This document shows, one piece after another, positions 29,349-34,752 of a stretch of 34,752 bases of DNA. A program made the position numbers and the translations under genes. The DNA comes from Sinomonas mesophila (GTDB lineage: Bacteria > Actinomycetota > Actinomycetes > Actinomycetales > Micrococcaceae), in contig NZ_KV908329.1 in NCBI RefSeq assembly GCF_001999765.1, forward strand, positions 1 to 34,752, in the 5' to 3' direction. The first letter of the stretch is position 1. The number at the start of each line of letters is the position of its first letter. A model generated the notes under the pieces. That model did not search any database. It worked only from the letters and a program-made list of their open reading frames with translations, and was not told the DNA's origin.

Positions 29349-29361
29349 TCACAAATTGTGA
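29349..29361. promoter_or_regulatory. 13-bp palindrome in the divergent region
   Basis: TCACAA-A-TTGTGA is a perfect 6-1-6 palindrome between the DUF262 gene and the NmrA-like gene, 158 bp and 116 bp from their starts. Possible operator. The rest of 29192-29477 shows no further structure. Confidence 0.35.
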
Positions 29362-29477
29362 TCCCCATACTCAACATCGAACAAACCCGTCCTTAGGTCC
29401 TGTCGGAGTTAGACTTCGAGTAGGTGACCCAATGCTGGTGCCCCCCGCCACAGCCCCAGCGACGTAGTCTCTTCCCC

Positions 29478-30014
29478 ATGACAGCCTCCCTCGCCATCAC
29501 CGGCGCCACCGGGGCCGTGGGCGGACTCGTCGCCCGCGAGCTCGCGGCCGAAGGCCTGCCGCTCGTCCTGCCCGCGCGGAACGAGGCGAAGGCACCCGAG
29601 CTGCCCCACGCCGTCGTGCGCCCGGCCGACTACGCCGACCGCAAGCTCTGCGAGGACTCCCTGGCGGGGATCGAGACGCTGTTCATGGTCTCGGGCCGCG
29701 AGAACGAGAAGCGGCTCTCCGAGCACTTCTCCTTCATCGACGCGGCCGCGGCGGCGGGGGTGCGGCACGTCGTCTACACGTCGTTCATGGGCGCCGCGGC
29801 GGATGCGACGTTCACCCTCGCCCGCGAGCACTTCCACACCGAGGCGCGGATCAAGGCCTCCGGCATGGGGTGGACGTTCCTGCGGGACTGCCTCTACGCC
29901 GACCACCACGCCGCGATCGCCGCGGGGGAAATGGCAGAGGTGAGCCACGACGTCGAGCGCCTCACCGGACGCCGCCCGATGTCCCTCGAGGAGGTGCTCG
30001 CGGCCCCGAGGTGA
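29478..30014 (+). CDS. NmrA/SDR-like NAD(P)-binding protein with internal deletion
   Basis: Atypical short-chain dehydrogenase of the QOR2/NmrA group, 178 residues against about 280 usual. ITGATGAVGGLVARELAAEGLP gives the dinucleotide-binding GxxGxxG, then TLFMVSGRENEKRLSEHFSFIDAAAAAGVRHVVYTSFMGAA and FTLAREHFHTEARIKASGMGWTFLRDCLYAD follow the family exactly. After YADHHAAIAAGEM the sequence jumps to EVSHDVERLTGRRPMSLEEVLAAPR, which in relatives is the C-terminus; about 100 residues of the substrate domain are missing, yet the frame is kept. The start is ATG 29478; an upstream GTG at 29424 adds unconserved residues. It may be inactive or a nucleotide-binding remnant. Confidence 0.75.
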   Translation: MTASLAITGATGAVGGLVARELAAEGLPLVLPARNEAKAPELPHAVVRPADYADRKLCEDSLAGIETLFMVSGRENEKRLSEHFSFIDAAAAAGVRHVVYTSFMGAAADATFTLAREHFHTEARIKASGMGWTFLRDCLYADHHAAIAAGEMAEVSHDVERLTGRRPMSLEEVLAAPR

Positions 30015-30052
30015 CCGCGCGAAGTCTTCGCCCGGGACGGCGGCGGCGGTAC

Positions 30053-30068
30053 TGTGATGTAGATCACA
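30053..30068 (+). promoter_or_regulatory. CRP/GlxR-type operator
   Basis: TGTGATGTAGATCACA matches the CRP-family consensus TGTGA-N6-TCACA exactly, 21 bp upstream of the start codon of the YciI-like gene. In actinobacteria GlxR or Crp bind this motif; its closeness to the gene suggests repression. Confidence 0.7.
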
Positions 30069-30088
30069 TCGGCGGCGCGGAGGCAGCG

Positions 30089-30397
30089 ATGGCACTGTTC
30101 CTCATCACGTACCACGGGATGGCGTATCCGGACATCGAGTACGCCACGGCCAGCCGCAAATCCTTCCGCGCATGGGCCAAGGAGGCTCTGGGCGACGCAC
30201 TGGTGGAGTTCGGCGCGCCCCTGCTGCAGTCCGGGCAGATGGCGGTCGGCCAGCCGGCCGACGCGGTCGAGATCGACGGCTACTCGATCATCCGGGCCCG
30301 CTCGTATGGGGAGGCCCGCGCCATGCTCGAGGGCCACCCCTTCCTCAAGGAAGGCGGCACGATCCAGATCAATGAGTGCATGGAGGTGGACGCCTGA
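30089..30397 (+). CDS. YciI-like (YCII/DGPF) family protein
   Basis: Small dimeric alpha/beta-barrel protein of 102 residues. ALFLITYHGM at the start, QSGQMAVGQPADAVEIDGYSIIRARSYGEARAMLEGHPFLKEGGTIQINECMEV follow the YCII pattern in which a strand, a glycine-rich turn and the EGHPFL helix build the pocket. ATG at 30089 with GGAGG 6 nt upstream; longer starts would read through the operator at 30053-30068. Biochemical role unknown for most members; some are dehydrochlorinases or decarboxylase-like. Its promoter carries a perfect CRP-type site, so expression probably follows carbon status. The ten bases at its stop (GCCTGACGAA) recur 30 bp downstream. Confidence 0.8.
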   Translation: MALFLITYHGMAYPDIEYATASRKSFRAWAKEALGDALVEFGAPLLQSGQMAVGQPADAVEIDGYSIIRARSYGEARAMLEGHPFLKEGGTIQINECMEVDA

Positions 30398-30472
30398 CGA
30401 AGGCGGATTAGCGGGGGCGGAGCCTGACGAAAAAATCGGGCTAGCGGCAGACCGGTCTAGATGCTAATTTCG

Positions 30473-30488
30473 TGTGACGGCCATCACG
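30473..30488 (+). promoter_or_regulatory. Second CRP/GlxR-like site
   Basis: TGTGACGGCCATCACG fits TGTGA-N6-TCACA with one mismatch in the last base. It lies 158 bp upstream of the small gene at 30647; the stretch 30489-30646 between them holds no other feature that I can support. Confidence 0.45.
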
Positions 30489-30646
30489 CGCCTACGGCGG
30501 CAGCATCGACTGCCCCTGGGATGCGATCTGGACGAACCTACCGTCGAAAGCCTCCGACCCGACCAGGGCTCCAGCAAGCGGAGCTGGTATGTCGGCTGCC
30601 TAAGCGGTGCGCACTACTGTCTTTCACAGGAAGCGAGGGTGGATCA

Positions 30647-30838
30647 ATGGAGATCGTCGTCGTCGAGTCCCGGCCCCTCCCCCAAGGGGTGTCCGGACAG
30701 GTCCCACATCAGGAGCAGCTGGACCCGGGTAGATGGCAGGATCGGGCACTCGGGGCCCTGATGGGTGCAGGGATGAGCGAGCAGACGGCCCAGGAACAGG
30801 TCCCCCGACTCTTGGCCGGAGACGTCTGGTCCGGCTGA
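30647..30838 (+). CDS. Small hypothetical protein (63 residues)
   Basis: Reading frame from ATG 30647 with GCGAGGG about 10 nt upstream, ending TGA at 30838. The product EIVVVESRPLPQGVSGQVPHQEQLD...GRWQDRALGALMGAGMSEQTAQEQVPRLLAGDVWSG is soluble, with a helix in the second half that has a UBA-like look (ALGALMGAGMSEQTAQE). No family recognised. The frame is open upstream to 30461, but that part has no protein character. Convergent with the YqeY-like gene, 15 bp between stops. Confidence 0.55.
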   Translation: MEIVVVESRPLPQGVSGQVPHQEQLDPGRWQDRALGALMGAGMSEQTAQEQVPRLLAGDVWSG

Positions 30839-30853
30839 TGCCATAGTCCGGGA

Positions 30854-31318
30854 CTAGCCGAGCCGCGTTCGGACGATCTCGCTCACGGCCTTGCCGTCGA
30901 ACCGCCCCGCGACCTCTGCGGTGACCGGCTTCATGACGGCGCCCATCTGCCGCACGCTGGGCTCCTGCCCCTCGGCCCGGAGCCCAGCGATGACGCGGTC
31001 CACGATCTCCTCGACCTCGGCCCGGGTCAGTGGCCGGGGCAGGTAGCCCTCAATGACCTCGGCCTCGGCGATCTCCGCCGCGGCCCGTTCCGCCTCGCCG
31101 GCCCCCGTGTAGATCGTTGCCGTCTCGCGGCGCTTGGTCGCCTCCTTCTGCAGGAGGGCGGTGACCTGGGCGTCGTCGAGGGCGACCGGCGTCTTGCCGG
31201 ACTTCTCCCGCGTCTCGATCTCGCCGAGGACGTTGCGGATCGTGCCGAGAGCCGTCTTGTCCCCGGACTTCATGTGGGTGACCAGGTCGGCGTGGAGGCG
31301 TTCCTTGAGCGTGGACAT
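30854..31318 (-). CDS. GatB/YqeY domain-containing protein
   Basis: Helical protein of 154 residues of the YqeY family, related to the tail domain of the amidotransferase subunit GatB that contacts tRNA. LKERLHADLVTHMKSGDKTALGTIRNVLGEIE opens the first helical bundle, LLQKEATKRRETATIYTGAGEAERAAAEIAE the second, and YLPRPLTRAEVEEIVDRVI, RQMGAVMKPVTAEVAGRFDGKAVSEIVR is the conserved C-terminal part. GAAGGTG lies upstream of the ATG at 31318. Stand-alone YqeY proteins are common in actinobacteria; their role is unproven. Divergent from the subtilase gene. Confidence 0.92.
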   Translation of the reverse strand: MSTLKERLHADLVTHMKSGDKTALGTIRNVLGEIETREKSGKTPVALDDAQVTALLQKEATKRRETATIYTGAGEAERAAAEIAEAEVIEGYLPRPLTRAEVEEIVDRVIAGLRAEGQEPSVRQMGAVMKPVTAEVAGRFDGKAVSEIVRTRLG

Positions 31319-31526
31319 GAGCGCACCTTCTTCCCTTTCTAGGATCGTAGGCCCGCGGGGCCGGCGCCGCAGCGATGACGTTGGAGAACATCCGCGCGCC
31401 TAGACCGAGGTGCCGCTGAGGCCTCTGGGGCTCGGCGGCGCCTCGGTGTACCATCGGGACACGCTTGCCGCCGAAGGCTGGGCTCAGGTTGCTTGCTGCG
31501 TAGCCAAGCATCGAGGGAGTGCGACT

Positions 31527-32774
31527 ATGAAGAAGGCAGTTCTCGCCAGTCTCGCAGCGGTGGTCATCGGGTTGTGCCCGCTGACCCTGCCACCCGCAGC
31601 GGGGGCGGCGAGCCCGACCGAACACGTCGAGGGGCAGATCCTCGTCAAGTTCCGCAACGACGGCGCGCGGGCCGGCGTCCTCCGCCAGCACGGGCTCAGC
31701 GACGGCCCGAGCATCGGCAGCACCGGTGCCCGCCTCATCCGGGTGCCGGCAGGCAAGGAGCTGCGGCTCGTCGCGGCGCTGGGCAACAATCCGGCGGTCG
31801 AGTATGCCGAGCCGGACGCGGTCGCGACCGTCGCGACGGCCGACGAGTACTTCCCCCGCCAGTACGCCCTGCAGAACGACGGCCAGTCGTTCACGAACAC
31901 CGCAGGCACCGTCACCGTGGCCGGCGGCAAGGCAGATGCCGACATCGACGCCGTCGACGCGTGGACTGTCACGACCGGCGGCGGGACGAAGGTAGCCATC
32001 CTCGACACGGGCGTCGCAACCGACAACGCCGACATCACGCCCAAGGTTGCCGCACGCGCCAACTTCAGCTCGTCGACGAACGGCGAAGACTTCTACGGCC
32101 ACGGCACCCACGTGGCCGGCATCGTCGCCGCCACCGCCGACAACACCGTCGGCGTCGCCGGCGTGTGCCCCGGGTGCACGATCCTCGACGGCAAGGTCCT
32201 CAACGACGCCGGGTCGGGCTCTGCCTCGAGCATCGCCCGGGGCATCGACTGGGCTGTCGCCCAGGGCGCGAAGGTCATCAATATGAGCCTCGGCATGCGC
32301 GTCTCGTCCAGCACCCTCGAGATTGCCGTCAACAATGCGTGGAAACAGGGTGCGGTGATCGTCGCCGCGGCCGGCAACACGGGCACGCAGTCCAAGATCT
32401 ACCCGGGCGCCTACACCAACGTCATTGCCGTCGCCGCCACCGACAACAGGGATGCCAAGGCGTCCTTCTCGACCTACGGCGCCAAGTGGGTGGATGTCGC
32501 CGCCCCTGGGGTGAACATCTACTCGACCTTCCCGAACCACGCGTTCGCCCTCGGCGACGCCTATGGCCGGTCTCCGGGCTTTGACATCGCGAGCGGCACG
32601 TCGATGGCCTCGCCGATCGTCGCCGCCACCGCCGCGCTCGCCTGGAGCGCACACCCGGGCTCCACCAACGCATCGGTCCGCCAGAAGGTGGAGTCGACCG
32701 CCGACAGGATCAAGCCCGGCACGGGCTCCTACTGGGCACATGGGCGCGTGAACGCGGGCAAGGCCGTCCGCTAG
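31527..32774 (+). CDS. Secreted S8 subtilisin-family serine protease
   Basis: Extracellular protease of 415 residues. A Sec signal peptide (KKAVLASLAAVVIGLCPLTLP, cleavage likely after AGA near residue 27) is followed by an I9-like propeptide (HVEGQILVKFRNDG to AVEYAEPDA, residues about 33-98) that acts as chaperone and inhibitor. The catalytic domain has Asp 160 (AILDTGVA), His 192 (GHGTHVAGI), Asn 284 (AAAGNTG, oxyanion hole) and Ser 359 (GTSMASP). CVCPGCT-type cysteines at 214 and 217 may form a small disulfide loop. The start is ATG 31527 with GAGGGAG upstream. It ends right after the catalytic domain, with no cell-wall anchor. Convergent with the small acidic gene, 26 bp apart. Confidence 0.93.
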   Translation: MKKAVLASLAAVVIGLCPLTLPPAAGAASPTEHVEGQILVKFRNDGARAGVLRQHGLSDGPSIGSTGARLIRVPAGKELRLVAALGNNPAVEYAEPDAVATVATADEYFPRQYALQNDGQSFTNTAGTVTVAGGKADADIDAVDAWTVTTGGGTKVAILDTGVATDNADITPKVAARANFSSSTNGEDFYGHGTHVAGIVAATADNTVGVAGVCPGCTILDGKVLNDAGSGSASSIARGIDWAVAQGAKVINMSLGMRVSSSTLEIAVNNAWKQGAVIVAAAGNTGTQSKIYPGAYTNVIAVAATDNRDAKASFSTYGAKWVDVAAPGVNIYSTFPNHAFALGDAYGRSPGFDIASGTSMASPIVAATAALAWSAHPGSTNASVRQKVESTADRIKPGTGSYWAHGRVNAGKAVR

Positions 32775-32800
32775 CTCGCCCGTCCGCCAGGGCTGCGGCT

Positions 32801-33067
32801 TCACGTCTCCTTGCCGTGGTGGGCGGGGTCGTCGCTCGCGTCGCCCCCGCGCAGCTCGGCGTCGGGCACATCCATCCCCGCTGCAGCCTCGTCCAGGCCG
32901 GGCACGCCGGAGGGCACGTCCTGCTTGTCGGGACGGACGCCCTGGGCCTGCTCCCTGATGAGCTGCTCCTCCTCGGAGAAGCGGAGGTCGTTGGCCGCGT
33001 CCCCGGCGTCCTGGGGCTCGACGTTCTCGGGCTCGTAGGGGCTGCGCTCGTTCTGGTTCTCGCTCAT
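32801..33067 (-). CDS. Small acidic hydrophilic protein
   Basis: Protein of 88 residues, strongly acidic and lacking hydrophobic segments: SENQNERSPYEPENV at the start, then LRFSEEEQLIREQAQGVRPDKQD with one predicted amphipathic helix, and a disordered tail ending DDPAHHGKET. No known family; similar short Glu/Asp-rich proteins are frequent in Micrococcaceae. The ATG at 33067 has no clear ribosome-binding site and the frame is open to a TTG at 33100, so the start is uncertain. Coding preference (few Arg/Pro runs) favours this strand over the overlapping plus-strand frames. Confidence 0.65.
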   Translation of the reverse strand: MSENQNERSPYEPENVEPQDAGDAANDLRFSEEEQLIREQAQGVRPDKQDVPSGVPGLDEAAAGMDVPDAELRGGDASDDPAHHGKET

Positions 33068-33225
33068 GGCACAGAAGTACCCTGTGGGAGTCCGAGTCAA
33101 CCAGCGGCAGCCGGGTAACTGTCCACTGGGGTCTGTTCCGGACGCGCTGGGGTCGCCCGGGACAGGCCTCTGCGAGCCGGGCTCGCCCGGGGTGGAAGGG
33201 ACACCGGGAGCAGAAGGGAACGCAT

Positions 33226-34713
33226 ATGCGATCGCTCTGGCAGGAACGGGCAGAGACCCTCGGATCGGACGGCTTCCACGCGCGGGGCCACTACGACGTC
33301 GTCGTGGCCGGCGCCGGGATCACGGGGCTGACGACGGCGGTCCTGCTCTCCCGGGCGGGGCGCAGCGTCGCGCTGCTCGAGGCGCGCCGGGTCGGCGCGC
33401 TGACGACGGGCGGGACGACGGGCAAGGTCAGCCTCCTCCAGGGGACCATGCTCAGCCGGATCCGCACCCACCATGGGGACAAGGTCTTGAAGGCCTACGT
33501 CCAGGGCAACCTCGAGGGGCAGAAGTGGCTCCTGCGCTACCTTGACGACCACCGCGTCCCCTACCAGACCCGCACGGCGTGGACCTATGCCGAGCGCGGG
33601 GGCGCCCTAGGCCCGCTCGAAGAGGAGCACGCAGCGTGCGCCGCGGCGGGCCTCGACGCGCGGCGGGGCGACGCTGCCGAGCTCCCCTTCCGCACGGCAG
33701 GCGCGCTGCGCCTCGAAGGGCAGGCGCAGGTCGACCCGATGGACGTCCTCGCGGCCCTCGCGTCGGAGCTGCGCGCGCGGGGCGGGGCGCTGGTGCAGGG
33801 CATCCGCCTGACGGGCGCGGACACCGGGCGGGCCCGTCGCGGCGGCCCGATCGAGGTCGCGACCGACCACGGCCCGCTCACCGCCGACCGCATCGTCCTC
33901 GCCACAGGGACCACCGTTCTAAATCGTGCGGGCCACTTCGCGCTCCTGACCCCGAGCCGCGCATTCGCCGCCGCCTTCTCCGGCCCCGAGCGCCACGAGG
34001 GCTTCCCGCAGGGCATGTACCTCTCCCTCGACACTCCCTCGCGCTCGATCCGCTCGGTCCCCCCGCTCCCCGGCCATCCCGAAGCGCACGGCGCGGACGA
34101 CGGCGGGCCGCGTCTCGTCGTCGTCGGCGGCGCCTTCCGGCCGGGCAGGGCCCCGACGGCGGCGCTGCGCACCGAGCTGCTCGACTGGGTGCGCGAGCGC
34201 TTCCCCGGCACCACGCCCACCCACGTCTGGGCCGCGCAGGACTACTACCCCGCGAGCGCCGTGCCACTCGTCGGCGCGCTGCCGGGCACCGGCGGGCGGA
34301 TCCATTCCGCGACCGGCTTCGGGAAGTGGGGCCTCGCGAACGGCGTGGCGGCGGCGATCTCGATCGCCGCGGACATCCTCGGCGGGAACATCCCCTGGGC
34401 CCGCGAGCTCTACCACGCCGGCCTAAGCGGACGCGGCGCCGAGGAGGCGGCCTCGCTCAACCTCGGCGTCGTTGGCCGCCTCGCGGCCGGCTGGGCCCAG
34501 GCCCTCGCCGCGGGGAAGGGCAGGCCGCCCGCCGGGGACTGCGAGGTCGCCGGGACGAAGCACCACGTCTCGCGCGTCTGCACGCACCTGGGCGGCGTGC
34601 TCCAGTGGAACGAGGCCGAGCGGACCTGGGACTGCCCGCTGCACGGCTCGCGGTTCTCGTGCGAGGGGATGGTGGTCAACGGCCCCGCGGTGAAGCCGCT
34701 GCGGCGGGGGTAG
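33226..34713 (+). CDS. FAD-dependent oxidoreductase with C-terminal Rieske domain
   Basis: Two-domain flavoprotein of 495 residues. The N-terminal DAO-like domain has GAGITG (29-34), the block EARRVGALTTGGTTGKVSLLQG that is typical for this subgroup, and a FAD-closing segment IHSATGFGKWGLANGVAAAISIA near residue 370. The C-terminal about 60 residues are a Rieske [2Fe-2S] domain: Cys 452 and His 454 (CTHLGG), Cys 470 and His 473 (CPLHGSRF), spacing C-x-H-x15-C-x2-H. Such fusions pass electrons from an amine or amino acid through FAD to the cluster; the partner and substrate are unknown. ATG at 33226 with AAGGGAA 6-7 nt upstream. The stop is 39 bp from the window end. Confidence 0.92.
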   Translation: MRSLWQERAETLGSDGFHARGHYDVVVAGAGITGLTTAVLLSRAGRSVALLEARRVGALTTGGTTGKVSLLQGTMLSRIRTHHGDKVLKAYVQGNLEGQKWLLRYLDDHRVPYQTRTAWTYAERGGALGPLEEEHAACAAAGLDARRGDAAELPFRTAGALRLEGQAQVDPMDVLAALASELRARGGALVQGIRLTGADTGRARRGGPIEVATDHGPLTADRIVLATGTTVLNRAGHFALLTPSRAFAAAFSGPERHEGFPQGMYLSLDTPSRSIRSVPPLPGHPEAHGADDGGPRLVVVGGAFRPGRAPTAALRTELLDWVRERFPGTTPTHVWAAQDYYPASAVPLVGALPGTGGRIHSATGFGKWGLANGVAAAISIAADILGGNIPWARELYHAGLSGRGAEEAASLNLGVVGRLAAGWAQALAAGKGRPPAGDCEVAGTKHHVSRVCTHLGGVLQWNEAERTWDCPLHGSRFSCEGMVVNGPAVKPLRRG

Positions 34714-34752
34714 AGGCGGTGAGCGGACGACGGCGGGGGGGGGGCCCCCCGC

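Noticed and set aside
29401-29440. Possible tRNA-like or attachment-site sequence at the right edge of the island
   Set aside because: No cloverleaf could be drawn and no matching direct repeat was found at the left edge.

Overview
The window is chromosomal DNA from a high-GC actinobacterium. Codon use, gene content and the mix of ABC, MFS and azl transporters with SARP, IclR, ROK and Lrp regulators fit the Micrococcaceae (Arthrobacter/Sinomonas type); that placement is an inference, because there is no rRNA or other taxonomic marker. No tRNA, rRNA, CRISPR array or replication origin was seen.

Layout. (1) 1-4263: a polar amino-acid ABC cassette (permease cut by the window edge, lipoprotein binding protein) diverges from a PuuB/DadA-like FAD amine oxidase followed by a ROK-type regulator. 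Two back-to-back promoters with consensus -35 boxes lie between them. (2) 4349-8577: a minus-strand operon of TIM-barrel sugar isomerase/epimerase, 3-hydroxyacyl-CoA/L-gulonate-type dehydrogenase, SDR, an unlisted 34-residue membrane peptide and an ACS-family MFS transporter, which looks like uptake and oxidation of a sugar-acid or hydroxy-acid. (3) 8891-11719: a GCS2-type carboxylate-amine ligase and azlCD with a divergent Lrp/AsnC regulator. (4) 11720-18547: an aromatic-acid module (IclR regulator, amidohydrolase-type decarboxylase, FAD hydroxylase, MFS pseudogene, MFS transporter) bracketed by two degenerate direct copies of one SMR efflux gene. The two catabolic promoters share a near-identical palindromic operator placed about 25 bp after each predicted start site.

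(5) 18778-23926: a 149-residue protein and an M64 metallopeptidase fused to a seven-bladed lectin-like propeller converge on a SARP/BTAD regulator; divergent from the SARP is an ABM-domain protein plus 1-Cys peroxiredoxin operon whose promoter carries 11-bp-spaced direct repeats typical of SARP targets. (6) 23930-29400: an accessory island with tandem repeats, gene remnants, an orphan gene, an ISL3-family insertion with perfect 8-bp target duplication, and a lower-GC two-gene module of a DUF262/DUF1524 (GmrSD/SspE-like) protein and a 113-residue companion, the best candidate here for an under-described defence system. (7) 29478-34752: NmrA-like protein with an internal deletion, a YciI-like protein behind a CRP/GlxR-type site, a small orphan, YqeY-like protein, secreted subtilase, acidic small protein and a FAD oxidoreductase with C-terminal Rieske domain.

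Several genes carry frameshifts in short G/C runs. Real decay is likely where other lesions coexist (SMR copies, truncated MFS), but sequencing error cannot be excluded for the transposase.
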